A DNA stretch of 64,000 nt from the NCBI GenBank assembly GCA_013398015.1, contig VZRR01010939.1, positions 105,171 to 169,170 on the forward strand, given 5' to 3'. The translations under genes were made by a program, and so were the position numbers. Within the stretch, counting starts at the first letter, position 1, and each line of letters opens with the position of its first letter. The notes under the pieces were generated by a model. That model had not been told where the DNA came from. It searched no databases and saw only the letters and a list, made by a program, of their open reading frames with translations. Shown here piece after piece: positions 1 through 12,732 of this stretch. Source of the DNA: Oreocharis arfaki. Its lineage: Eukaryota > Chordata > Aves > Passeriformes > Paramythiidae.

Positions 1-105
1 AAAACCCCTCAAACCCAAACCAACAAACCAAAAAACCAAAAGCAACAACAAAATACCCCCAACAAAAAACCTGACCAAACAAAAAAACATAGAAAAAGGA
101 GCACT
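1..105. repeat. A/C-rich low-complexity sequence
   Basis: The left edge is almost entirely A and C, in short CAAA/CCAAA-like runs with very few G or T. It could be a degenerate simple repeat or the tail of an element that starts outside the window. It has no coding potential. Confidence 0.6.
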
Positions 106-3100
106 GAACAAAAAAATTAGAAAACCTTTGTTCTCAGACAAGACTACCCATTTTTGTCAATGTTTCCAATATTTTGATGAAAAATAATATCCTGTAATGT
201 TTATTTTATTATTATTGCCACGTGTTGTTGCTAGTGCCATTGTTTTCAGTCAAATCTGTGAGTTTGTTTACGCTTTATTTCCAGAAGCATGTTTTTGTCT
301 TGGGACCATAATTTGAAAGTGATTTTTTTTGGGTCTGATTTGGTAATATACTGTCCTTCAATAGGGATGAAATGAGCTCAGGAGGGGCTTGGTTCCTGTG
401 TCAAGGACACAGATTTTGGAACTAGCCTCAGATTAGGGGATTAACTTGACAGGTTGCACTTTGTGCCAGCTCCCTCTGCTCCCACATTCTGCTTGTGAGA
501 GCAGAGCAGCTGGTGCTGGGGAGCCGGTATCGGCATGGAGCACATTTCAGGTGCCCTGTCTTGAACTGTTTCTAACTAGAAACAGTAGGCTCATCCTACT
601 GTTGAGGAGTAGGCTCATCCCCATAACTTGTCCCAGTGCAGTAGATGTGCTGCTGGATTGGATCTTCCAGTTTAGTTTCATAACCCAGTTGGTGAGCCCT
701 GAGGCTGTTTGAAGTGCAAACCAAAGGATGGTAAGCGGGATGATGGGGGCATTTGCTTCCAAAGCTTGCTCCTGATTTGAAACAGGAGTTGAACTCGATT
801 TCTTGTGCACAGTGATATCTGACACATTGGCCTCTATGTGAATATCCCTTGCATGGTTAAATCTTCAGAAATGCAGCTGTGGTCTCAAGCAAACTTAAGC
901 ATTTTAGACCTTTACACAGCTAAAAAACCAACCAAAAAAAAAGGACAACCTCAAAATCAAAACCTAAGTACTTTAAGAATTCATGAGCAAAGTACCTTAA
1001 ATCTGTGTGAATGGTTGTCCATCCCATGTTTCAGATCACATACAGGTCACCTGGAGCAAGCATCTTGCATTTTCATCAGTTCAAAGTGTGGACTTATTTT
1101 TCCTTATTCAGTAGCCTTCAGCAGTAGTTTTTCAAAGCCTCATGCTATCTACAGTGTCAGCTACTCTCTTTCCCAGGCCTGGATTCTTTTCCACTTGCAT
1201 TACACCTGTGTTTCTGCACACACACTACTTATTCCCTGTTTTGCCTTATCACCTGTAAAATATACATTTCTGAGATAAAAGCACTGTTGGTAACAGGGTG
1301 ATGTGTCTATCCACCCCAGCCCAACTTAAATTTGGGACCATAAGGTGTCTTATTAAATTCAGGATTACCTTCATCTATCAATAACTGCTGAAAGTAGAGC
1401 TACAAGTCCAAAGAATGTAGTTCTAAATTAGCCATATTTTTTCTGGATCTGTATGTTTATAAGAAAACTATAGTCTAATGTGCTTGATGTTGCTAGTGTG
1501 TTAAATACATACAACAAACAACCATTAACGAGTTTTAAAACTGTGATGCTTATTCAGTCCACCCAGTGCTCTTGAATGTAAGCCAACATTAATTCAAGCT
1601 CAGTTGATCCTAATAAGTAACTAAGACCCCATTTCATAAACATGCAATTCTACCTTGTTATTTCTGGCACTGCCATTAAGCAAAAGTCTCTGCCCTCAGA
1701 ATGACAGAATTAAGGGATTAGGGGTAAACTGAAAATCATGAATAATTCACAATTTCTTCCCGTCTCTCCTCCCCACCAAAGGCAACTCTAGAGGGGCTCA
1801 ATAACTGCTCTCAGCTGTGCACCTTTTCTTCCGGGAGTTATGCACAGGAGTGTGACTTGCCAGTGCAACGAGATTTGCTCATGTGAGTGGAGTCTGTAGG
1901 ATTGGATGTAATATCTGATACTTCCTCTGGTCATCAGGGGTTCAGTACAGCAAAGCACCAATGCCTGCACTGAAAAGTACTACTTACTGTCACCCATCCT
2001 GAAGGGGAACTTTAGGGCCCCCTCAACATGTGTTGTCCCCACAATATGCATGCCTTTCAAAAGAAATCTATGACATTTCAAAAGAAATCTATGACATTAT
2101 TTACTAAGATGCAATCAGGGTCACTTCTTACCCTGCCCCTTCAGGTAATGTAGAACATGTGTTATACTTGTTCCTGAAATAGATTTTCTGTTTAACTTCC
2201 CTGATTTTGCAGAAAGATATTTTGTAAAGATCCTATAGAATATGAGAAGCTTTGCAGCAAATTATCAGGAGATTCATTTTGCTACATAAAATCCAGTGAA
2301 GTAGGAGTTCACATTAAAGCAACATAGGGTGCACAACAATTGTATTTCTCAATGCAGACATTTCTTACTCAACCTTTATCTCTGCCATGCCACTGGATTT
2401 CAAGCAGCTGTTGAAGCCTGAAAGCTGTATTTCTAAGATTTATAGGTTTAGAACCATCCTTTCGTGTGCTTGTACAGTGCCCAGTCACAAGTTCAGTCAC
2501 TCTCTGAACTTGTAGGCTCTACAGTGATATGGAAGAGAGAAAGAGGTAAGGAAACACTTTGCCTCTCTCCAAAGTGAGAATTACTTGCGTTCAAGAAGTC
2601 GTGTTGCTAACACACTCTTTTGCTCAAAGGCTGAGCTTTCTTGCTGATGCTAAAATGTTGTATAATGCTGCTGTATTGTTGCATCATTGTGCCAAAACAC
2701 TAATAAAAAAGTGAAGTTAAATTAAAAATTGGGATATTAATGGTCCTACAGACTTGCTGTCTATATTTATTCAGTGCCAGTGAATGGCTGTGCTGTTGGC
2801 AGCACTCATTAATATTTCTTAAGGGGCTGCTGATGTAGTTATTATTATGTGCTTTCTTTTTCTTAATGTGCAATTATTATTTTTAACAAAGTGTGTGGAG
2901 AAAATGCTGAGCACACAGCTGTGTGAGGAACGGATTCAGAAAAGGCCAAATCAGTTTGTGAGAGAAATCAGGTGCGTTGCCATCAAGTTTTGGGTCAGTA
3001 GGAAGGTACCAAGTGACTTGGCTTTCTTAAAAAACAGGGTAAGGCTTTTAATTTCTGAACAGAATGGGGGAATGCATGCAACCCACAGAGACTGGAGTCT

Positions 3101-6100
3101 CTCCAGGCCTATCTAACATAATGAGAGAATTCTTTGTGAAATGCATAAAATGATGACATTTTAGTGGTGAGTGAAATACTTGATTAGGTTTTCCATAACC
3201 TAAAATAATTGGAATGTTCTTATGCAATCCCATTCCTGGTGAGGACTAGGGACGTGGAACCTCACCATATTTATTCCTGAGAGGCATCTCCAGGGCAATG
3301 TGTGGTCGTAGGGAAAAATGGGTTGGAAAGTGTTTTTTAAGCCCCAAGAAAAAGTTACAGGCATGTTCATCTGGGAAAAGATCCAGAAGGTGAATTCAGA
3401 GTCATGGCCACATGCCTGAGGACAGAAAAGCTGGTCTGGGCAAGGTTTGCTGAGCTCTGTGGTTGCCACTGAGATAAAGGTGAGTGCCCGACTTAGTCTG
3501 GCTTGTCCACGTGGCTGTTTGCAGAAGGGGAGAAGGGACACAATGCCTGCTGGCACCTGGGGCAGGGCGACACAACTCTGGTCCAGGGGAATGAGGTTTG
3601 GTGCCAGTCTGGATGGACTGACTGTCAGAAGGACAGCTGGGTCCTGAGCTGCCTCTTTGTCCTCTTTCAGCACACCTTGCTCCCTGCCACCGTCCTGAAG
3701 GGGGTCCACATCCATGCTGAGCTCTCCTGGGGCTGCTGTAATTTCTCCTCAAGTTTGGACATGGAGGATTAAGTGAATCATCCTTAAGGGATTTTGGTAC
3801 TTTGCAACACAGTGGAGATTTTTAACATTGTGTAATATCTCTGACTAGCAAGGGATAGCATAATCTTTCACAGGAAATCTTTTCTGGTATATTGAGAAGC
3901 AGGATTTAGCATTTCAGAGGAGTAAAGAAAAGTGAAATCTATTAGAATGGTCCTTGGCATTGAGGACAGGTTTGCTCCTGCAGAAATAGGAGCACTCCTG
4001 GGTGCTGTGTTAGGGCTTGTGTTTGATGCATGGACACTGAACAGCTCTGTCACAGTTCAGCATCGCACTGACACAAGCCATAGCCAACCACAGAATGATA
4101 GTCTCTGCCCTATGGAAATGGCAACTGGACATTCAGCAGGAATCTCCTGGGCTGAGATGCCCAGTACACAGGGAATTGCATCGGCATATGGAACAGGAAT
4201 AGACAGGCATGGGGTGATACCTGTTTGAACAGCTTGGGGTTGCTTTAAAGGTGGACTCAACCTTTCTTGTCCCAGTAACATCATACTCCTGCTAGCAGAG
4301 CATTATGTGTGCTTAGTCACTGAGGACAGAGCATGCATTGCTCAGCATGGCTGTATTATCAGACTCAGTGGATAGTTCTTTCATATTTTATGTTGTCTAA
4401 ACACAGAAACCTTATTGAAGACTAGTTTGCAAGTGGACTATGTTGACACAGCATTTCGGGGGGACACACAGTACCCAGAATGGCTGTTTCTAAAGTAAAA
4501 ACATTCAAGCATTTAAAGCTGGACCAGTTTCACTGAGGAGTTAGACCACGAATAGTCCTGTGCAAAGGAGCTACTATCTATAAGAGATTGAAGGACTGGA
4601 AAGGGCTGGTAGAAGTTATATATTGACTGAAGATGAGCCAGGCTACATCATGCCTGTTCACCAAATTAATTATTTGTTTCAATATTTATAAAAGTGAATA
4701 GGAAACAGATGGTAGAACTGGAGATTCCTGTTAGGTTTCTGTAATGGAGAAAGAGAGAGCGGAAATCAGAATCTCACCATAAGAGAGGAACAGGAAATTA
4801 AAATGTCAGACAACTGAAAAAACTGCAGGACCACACACAAATATAAAGAGTTTTCCCATAGGATCTCCAAAGCATTTAAAATTTAAGTATTTTCTCTTTT
4901 GCCACCCAGAAATCAGAATAAAGATTTTTTTTTTCTAAAAAGAGGAAAGTCTACACACACACCTTCAACCCAGTTTTTAGAATACAGTATATTGAAAATT
5001 TTTTTGGAAACTTGTCTTAGTAATTTGGAAAAGTCCTACTGAGATATCCAGTGAGAAGACACAGAAGAGCAGAGATGGGAGTTACTGATTTGTGTATGGA
5101 GTATCCACATCCTTGTCCTTGGCAGTAAGAATTCATGGTCTTTATTCTGCAAAGACCAGCAGTGTGGCAGGCAAAGGTCCTGCAGTTCGGGGATATCAGG
5201 GTGCTCAGGGCTGTGTTTGTCCTCTGCAGTTATTCAGGGCTCCTGGGGCTTGTGGTCTGTCCTTGCATTTGGCTGCATTAAGGTTGATTTCCCCTGATGT
5301 GCAAGATGTGGGCAAGGGAGTACTGCTGGCTTGAGCACCTAGGATGCTGGAGAGGGGGAGGATGAAAACAAGGGGGTAAAAAGATAGGGATCTTTCATAT
5401 TGAATAGATTTGGTGGAATTGTGCCAGTTGTGTTCACTGAGGGTCAGCAATCCTGAATTCACGTGGGGTTCTGATAGTCCACCTGCAGCCAGCACACAGC
5501 AATGTATTCTCCATGCATGCCAGTAGAAGACAGATCTGGAAAAGCCAAGCTGCACTTCACAGAAATCTGTTTGTTCTGCATCATTACCTGAACCAGCTGG
5601 ACTTGGAACAAGGTTGAGAATCCAGATAGACTTACTGGTCTCTCTCAGAATTGCTTCTAGTTTTTAGTATCCTTGGGAACACAAGGAGATACGTGCTTTG
5701 TCCAGTACCCTTCTCAGATGGCAGGGTTTGCTGTCACTCTAATAATCTCTGCTTCTTTAGCTGCCCCTTGCTTATGTCTCTTCATATTCAGCAGTCATCA
5801 CTGAATAAGGGCTGTCTGCTGACCTTTCCTTCAACAGTAGATTCTGAGCCAACCATGCTGCTCTGCTGAGATATGGATATTTTTTCTTTCTGTCTGTCTT
5901 TTTTTTCTGTCTTGTGGTAGGGTTTTCTCTGTCTCACTTTGACTTTGGCCAAGTGCCTCACAAGCTATGGACTCTGAATGCCTGCCTTATTTGGAGAAGA
6001 ACGTAGGCTTTTCAGTTGGCTTGACCTCCCAGTAAGTTTCCTACTCTCCTTTGACCTGCTTCTGCTTTGCCAGCCTTTGTACTAAGCTTTTTTCCTCTCT

Positions 6101-7403
6101 TTCATTGTAAAAGTCACTCATCCTTCTTCCTTCCCCCCAAAATAGAAGAAAGAATTTTAGTAGCTGCTGCTAACTGTTGCCCAGTCCTTCTGCTGACGTT
6201 TGATGTTCACCCCAGGGATAAGGTATTTGCAAGTTCATATTCACACCAGGTCAGCAGATGCTGCTGCTGAGGATTATCCTGCAACTGGTAAAATAGCTTA
6301 ACTTGAATAATGAATATGGAGAGGTCTGCCCCAGAAAACTATTGCCTGCTGCATTTTAGCATAGACTGGCAAATCCAGCCCTTTGTAAGCAGGCTCTAGA
6401 GTCAGTCTCTGAGCAATTGCCTGTTCTGTCTTCAGGTTCCAAGAGTAGGCTGTTTGGGTCAGTACTGCTGAATAGAACTATTATTTTAAAGGTAGATTCT
6501 GATCTCTCAGTTGGATCAATGAGATCAAGGTTACCCTGACTTTTAGATCAATTGCAGACCACAGTCTACCAGAAAAATAACTTTGTCTGCAGCCAGCTCT
6601 TCCTCCAGTTAGCACCTAGCAAACCAGAACAAAGCAAGGAGCAGAAGTTGGCATGGTGAAGTCCTTGGCCAATGGCAATAAGACACCTGCAAAGAAGATG
6701 GGTTTTGTGATTTCCCCTGTATTTGCTTTCAGAAGGAGAAGCATTGGAAGGAGAGGTGAAATAATGCAAATCAATGGTGCAGCAGTTCAGGAACAAGCAG
6801 AGCGGCAGATGGATTCATTCTTTATTTGTCTAGTGATCTAAAATGTGAGTTTTCCGTTAGGGCATGGCTTTTTATGGCACTTGTTGTACACAGGTGCTGT
6901 GGGAGCAGCTAATAGATTTGGTTTTAGCTGGGCACTAAAAGGAGGAGTTGGCACTTTGCCTTTTGCATTTCTGCCTTCCTCCAAACACTGGGAGTTTTGC
7001 CTTGTGCTTCCTTTGGCAGGTAGGCATCTCAGGAACCTGGTGATCCCCAAAGATCTGAATTAAGCTTGTCTGAACCTGTCAACTTGTCTGGAGTTACCAT
7101 TTACTGAGTATGTAATGAAATCAGCGATGTTCAGGTGAGGGACACTGGGAAACTCTGTCTTTGCTGTTCCCTGAGTGAAATGAGACTCACCAAAGAGTAC
7201 AAAAGAGTTTTATTGTACAATTTTCATCTGCTCTTCTGACATTGCTTCTGATAAAGCTTCTGATAAATTCGTCCCAGGGGCTACTCCAAAGAGGAGTTCT
7301 ATTTGGTCCCTTGAATTTGTGACTTAAAGGCTAAAAGAAGACATACATGTTACAGAAGTGTTGCCTGTGACTGACTAAAGAATAAAAAGAATTCAGTGTT
7401 TCC
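106..7403. other. Non-coding stretch, no gene recognised
   Basis: Mostly AT-rich sequence with stops in all frames. The longest open frame that starts with ATG is 171 codons on the minus strand (3200-3715), in a locally GC-richer, stop-poor patch. That patch is also partly open on the plus strand, and its product shows no domain, signal peptide or repeat I recognise. Apart from the 21-bp duplication listed separately, I see no mobile element here, although old diverged ones could be missed by eye. Confidence 0.55.
2055..2096. repeat. Exact 21-bp tandem duplication
   Basis: The unit beginning TTTCAAAAGAAATC occurs twice head to tail (2055-2075 and 2076-2096) with no differences, so the duplication is recent or the copies have been homogenised. 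Confidence 0.9.
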
Positions 7404-7540
7404 CAGAGAATTACAGAATGGATAAGGCTGGAGAGGACCTCAGTGGGTCATCTGGTCCAACCTCCCTGCTCAAGCAGGGTCATCCTAATGCACAGTGCAC
7501 GAAACTGCATCCAAACTGGTTTTTTTCAAGGATCTGGCTA
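7404..7540 (-). mobile_element. CR1: CR1 LINE 3'-end fragment
   Basis: The plus strand reads the antisense of a CR1 3' end: an ACAGAATGG-like start, then GGCTGGAGAGGACCT, then CATCTGGTCCAACCTCCCTGCTC, and later CATCCAAACTGGTTTTT. The sense strand of the element is therefore minus. Only the last ~135 bp of the LINE are present and they are diverged, which is the usual 5'-truncated state of CR1 in birds. No reverse transcriptase coding is present. Confidence 0.85.
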
Positions 7541-9724
7541 AAGCAAATGGACAGCCTGGAATAAGCCTTTAAAATATTTTCTTCCTTATCTCTCCACTTA
7601 ACTGAATCTTGACGTGTTTCCCTACCATTCCTCCTGCCTGTCTCCTCACCATCATGCTGCTGTTACTCACAGGGAGTTGCCACTCTGATGGACAGGACAT
7701 GAACAGGAGTGACTTGGTAGGGCCCAGTCGGGTGGAGGAGAAATGCACTGGAAGACAGGGAAGGAGAAGGATCAGCATCAGCACGATATCTGAGGAACTG
7801 ATGCCTTTTCCAGAGCTGTGCTTACCCCTACTCTCAAAGCAAGCCTTTCACAGGGCTTCCTTCACCTGCAAGCCTTGCAAACCCCAGCCTCTGGTGGGCT
7901 GCCTCCTTTTGCATCAGTCCCCACATTACCACACAGCCGCTGCTGTCTGTGTGGTCTTTGGAATTCACACGGCTTGGTGGCAACCAGTAGGGAGGGAAAA
8001 TAACGTGTTTTATTTATTTAGAGTCAAGCGCAGTTTAAAGTCCATTCTAAATAAATAAAAACTCAAAGCCAGATTTATATAAATAAAAAAGCAGATTTTC
8101 CCTTCTCTTTTGGCTGCTGTTGAACAGCATCAGTTTCAAGACCACACAAGGAGCTGTGTCGACAGCTCAGAAGTGTGCAGTAGAGGCAGAGGTAGGAGGG
8201 GCAGGAAGGACTTTGATAACCTGCTTTGGGTTTCTAATGCGTGGAGGTTCCCTGTGGACGTTAAGGAGTAGCTCTGATGCTGGGGTGAGTTAAAACGTTA
8301 GATGAAAACTGTGAATATCTTAGGCCTTTAACAGAAGAATATTTCTGTAAAAGACCATTTTTTCTTCAGATGCTTCATCCACTCTACCAAGGCATCTGTG
8401 CAAATGGTGGGATTAGCACAGGTGAGTACTATTTTCTCTGTCTCTTAGTATGACTTAGATGTGACAGAGCACCCATAAAAAGCAGTGATTTGAGGAAGAA
8501 ACGTTTTATTCTTAGGAGGCTGATCACATTTGGCTTTTGGGACTTGAGTATGCATTACACAAAGGTTCCCAGTTTCCATCAAATGGAGCTCCCACACAGG
8601 TGCTGACAGTGTCATGTCTCCTGTTACAACCATCACTTAGGGAAACTCCAAGCATGGTTTCATTTTCTTGGGAACAAAATGTATTATGTCTGCACAAAGT
8701 TTCAGATCTCTCCTCACTTGCAGACCTGCCAAGATATCAGGAAGGGTGACAAGCAGCTGCTATGTGGAACACCTGGGTTTTGTTACTCCAGATGACAGAT
8801 TATAACAGGCCTTAAACAGATATCTGCTATAGGTGGGTTCTCCTTGAGGCAGCATTTACTGTGTTGCCCATGGATGAGGATGGGCTGGAGAGCATGATTC
8901 TGCTGGTTGCAAGATTATGCTGAGAACAAAAAGAGCCCAATTAATGATTGTTATTTTGTGACTGGTCAGAGGCCACCACAATTCTGACAAAGAGAATCAA
9001 AGAAACACTCTTGCAGAGCAAAGCTTTTCTCACAGTTCATTACCTCTTTCATATTCTGAACTTCCTTGTGCTGGCAAACAAAATGACCAACAGATGTTAG
9101 TCACATTGAGGAAAAATTTCAAAGAATAATTTTTTAAACATGTCCTTTTATAGCTTACTTTACCCACTTTATATATTATATTTAAAGTTATGTATGGTCT
9201 TATATCCCACAATACTTTGGGTTGTCTTGTTTTGTTAGTAAAACATCAGCTCACTTTTCTCTTCCCGCTTAATGACACAGCTGGGGTCACAGCTTGTCAG
9301 AGGCAATGGTGTCAGAACTCCTAAACTTCTTCCCTAAACCCTTATCCTGAAGGATGTTAGTACATCTCAAGGCTGTATTGCTCTGTGGTCCAGTCAGCAG
9401 TAAAATGCCATTTTCTTTGCACAGATGAAGTCATTACACAACTTCTACCTCTGCCACGCCAACCTGCAGATGGCTGCTTCCTCCACGAGAAACCTGTGAT
9501 ACAGCAAATGGTCTTTGTCCCAGCCCACTCAAGCAGAGACATGAAGAGTTTCCCTTCTGCCTCAGTGAGTCTTCCTCCTCGAGAACACTCCTTGCCTCGC
9601 TATGAAGACCAGACACTTTGAAAATGCTACTTAGGAATTATTATTCTATTTGGTTCTGATTATTTATATAAATTAAGCAGCAATTCTCACTAGCTCTTAG
9701 TAACTTTGGAGGTATCCAAAGTGG
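7541..9724. other. Non-coding stretch with one speculative exon
   Basis: No recognisable gene. A 149-codon open frame (7609-8058, plus) begins at TTG, not ATG. It starts with a hydrophobic leucine run that resembles a signal peptide, but nothing else supports it. At 9425-9564 a segment with splice-site-like ends lies in an open frame; it is discussed as a finding. An A/T-rich patch with several AAATAAA words lies near 8050-8090. Confidence 0.5.
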
Positions 9725-9820
9725 GCACTTGGTGGTGGACTTGGCAGTGCTGGGTTAATGTTGGATCTTGATGATCTTAGAGGTCTTTTCCAACCTAAAT
9801 GGTTCTATGATTCTCTGATG
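9725..9820 (+). mobile_element. CR1: CR1 LINE extreme 3' end
   Basis: The sequence carries the sense 3' terminus of CR1: GGGTTAATG, then GATCTTGATGATCTTAGAGG, then TCTTTTCCAACCTAAATGG, and finally TTCTATGATTCT, the short terminal octamer repeat typical of CR1. It is truncated to fewer than 100 bp and lies opposite in orientation to the copy near 7.4 kb. Confidence 0.88.
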
Positions 9821-11386
9821 CAGGAAAATAGATAGTGTGGAATAGGCTCACATTGCCTGCCTGCAGGAATTTCAAGACCCCACAAATTGTTCCATGCAGA
9901 GGGGAGTGGATTCCATTTTTATGTGTGCATATTATTATTTCAGGAAATTGTGCTGCATTTTGAAAACTTGAATGCAGGAGAGCTAGGACAGATAGTGCAA
10001 AATACTTTCAAACCTGAATCATACTGATTTTTTGGTCCTTATTTAAAAAAAAGTTATTGAATGCTTTCCACTATGAGTGTATAACACCAGTGGCAATGGA
10101 CTCTATGTGCAATAAACAGCTTGTTGTGTTTTTTAAGTACCCCAGCCTTGCCTTGCAATTTAACCAGCCATAAATTCATTTATTACATTGTATGCTGAAT
10201 TGCCATGAAGGATATCACTTACTTATCACAGTACTCTAAGTAATCACACAAGAGATTATTTATTTTCACAACAGAGAATAAAAATTCTTTATCTGATTTT
10301 TAACTCTCAATAGTAATATGAGATGTTTAGGCCTTATAAATAGTTTATTTTGTGAATTTTAATTCTTTTCTAAAAATGATAGCTGAGCTATTAGAACTGA
10401 GCAAGAAAGCAGGTGGTTCTACACCTCTTTTATTGGTGACAATAAAATATCATGCTATCTGGAAAGAGTGGGCTCCTGGAGAAATTCTGTGCAATACACA
10501 AAACAACAAATCTAAGTCTTGGGATTCCCAGAGAGCTGGAGCTACTCTTCAATTTTTATTATTTTATCAGAATTCAGTGCAAATGTTAGTTCTGAAACAT
10601 CAGAAAAATTCTAAGGAATAAAAAATAAAATCCTGTGGAAGGCTGTGTTTTAGGAGAATAAGCATAATTATCTGTGTAACTGTAGGCAGGCTAATCTGGC
10701 ACTGGTTCTGAAAAAAAGATTAAAATCTTCTTAGGACATACAATTAGCTAGAGATTGGAAAGTAATTGCTGTCCATGAAGATTTTACTTAAATCTAATTT
10801 CATATATTGTGGCCAAAATTAAATGCGATGACAAGCTGCTCACTTAATAAACTAGATTGAGATAATTAGTAGGAGATAAAAGCACTCCATATTGCAAGGA
10901 TTAAAAATATTTTGTAAGAAGTATCTATAAAAAGGTTATCATCATCACAAGGGTAGAAAAGGGTTTTTTAATCAGGAAAACTGGCTGGCTGGCTGCTAGT
11001 CCAGTGCTATACAATTGACTCTTTTTTTCCAGTTATTTGTAAATAATTATAAAGTTATTGCTAAAAAAATTATTTTGATGTTTTGTTCTGGTAGGACCTT
11101 TTTGCAAACCAGAGGGGACTGTTTGCTAAGGGTATGTTTGGAAGAACAGGAATTTTATCACAGACAGATGTGAGCACAAAGGTCTGTATTTAAGAGTAAA
11201 AAGGACACCCATGGAAGATGTCCACATGCTACAAATTGGTGATCCTGGAAGTCTCAGAGTCCCTGGTAGTCACCTAAGCGAACCTGAGGTTTTAGATTGC
11301 TTTTAGGAGCATGAGTTCAGTATTGTGTGAGCAGGTGGGAGAATATCACGTAGTATGAGAGAGCTGATTATTCTTATAGATAGGCC
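9821..11386. other. AT-rich non-coding stretch
   Basis: Very AT-rich sequence with many stops. I recognise no gene, RNA or mobile element. The longest frame (10352-10621, plus, 89 codons) has no recognisable domain. Confidence 0.55.
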
Positions 11387-11502
11387 TGATGAGCTCTTTA
11401 TTAGAAAAGCAGGTTAATTTCTGGTATATGTTAGCAAAGAGGATCATAAACCAAGGAAATATGGGAAAAGAAATCCCAGGGATGCTCTAAGGATCTAGTG
11501 AT
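11387..11502. repeat. Copy A of a diverged ~115-bp direct repeat
   Basis: This segment aligns along its whole length with 12618-12732 in the same orientation. Shared blocks include GAAAAGCAGGTTAATTT, GATCATAAA and ATGCTCT, and overall identity by eye is about three quarters. The family is not one I recognise. It may be a dispersed element or an old local duplication. Confidence 0.75.
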
Positions 11503-12617
11503 AATAGAGATGTTTAAGACTCTCAAATACACAGTGTATGACTTGCATGTATAACGCATAATATATACCGATACATCTCGTCTTATAATTTTATCTATAA
11601 ATACATGAACATTTGTATAAAGGAGTACGTATGCATATGTGCCTGTGTGCTTGGGAGGTTCATAGTAACACACCTTCTTCTCAATTAAAATAGCATCCAT
11701 GACACTGAAAAGAACAAATTAATTCTTCTATCAAGCTGTTGTAATTAACCTTGCTCTTCCTCGTGCAATACTTTTATGCTTAAAGTGCAGCAACATCTGG
11801 TGTGACTGGTATTGTGTACACAACTGTAGCTCCAGACAAGCTTCACTGATCTCAGTTGCATAATGGACAGTAGGACTTGGCCCTCTAAAATTCAATATGT
11901 CACTCCTAAAATAATTTCTAAAGGAATTTATATATCTTCTCCCCCTCTACTCTGTCTGTAACCTGAGAGCATCCATGTGGCTAAGAGTACAGACTTGTCT
12001 TCTCTAAATTGAAGACGTTCTGCTCATACCTCTGGAGAAACAAACTAAAAAATAAGGCAACCAGATGTTGAAAAATGTTGAAAGTTCCTTTTTTTGGAAA
12101 GGTAGCTACGTTAAATAAACATTAAAATGCTATTTTTTCTATATGACTATTCATTTTAATGTCACCCCAAGAGTTCATCCAAGGGTCTCTGGGTCACTTG
12201 GGAGAATGTACAGTATATTTTGGCTTCACAGCCTTCAACTCGCTACAAAGGGCTAATTCTTCCAATTAATGAAATAAATGTTGCTGATGTAGATGGATTG
12301 ACAAACTAGTTTAAAGGCTAGTTTGTCGAGGCAGATGGCAAGTCTGATAACAGCTAGAATGCATTAAGAGGCCTCCCCTGGCAGGAGAAGGAGACCTTGG
12401 AAGAACAAGATAGAGTGACTATTCACCCCCATTCACCTGGTGGTGTTTTTCTGTCCAAGCAGAACTGTGACAAAAGTAGAGAGTGTGAAGACTTTTTGTC
12501 CCATAAGGCTTTCAACGGGGCTTTCTGTTTAGGGCAAAAGAAACCCATTCAGACAAGATACTCAGACAAGGTGAGGTAGCTGTATGTTTGGTAATCCCTG
12601 TTGGGCATATTGCAGTT
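11503..12617. other. Non-coding spacer between two direct repeats
   Basis: AT-rich, with no gene recognised. It contains a perfect short inverted repeat at 12300-12327, listed separately. A 60-codon frame at 12397-12579 has no recognisable feature. Confidence 0.5.
12300..12327. repeat. Perfect 10-bp inverted repeat, 8-nt loop
   Basis: GACAAACTAG (12300-12309) is followed after eight bases by its exact reverse complement CTAGTTTGTC (12318-12327). The transcript of either strand could form a hairpin. Confidence 0.85.
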
Positions 12618-12732
12618 TGATGGGCTATTTAGTGGAAAAGCAGGTTAATTTATGGTGCCTGCTAGGAAAGGTGATCATAAAACAAGAAAATACGAGCAAG
12701 TAATTCAAGGGAATGCTCTGAAGTTTACTGAT
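12618..12732. repeat. Copy B of the diverged ~115-bp direct repeat
   Basis: Partner of 11387-11502, in the same orientation, with starts about 1.23 kb apart. Most differences are substitutions with a few small indels, which suggests an old event. Confidence 0.75.

Noticed and set aside
7609..8058. 149-codon frame with a signal-peptide-like start
   Set aside because: It begins at TTG, has no upstream splice acceptor that would make it an exon, and has no recognisable domain.
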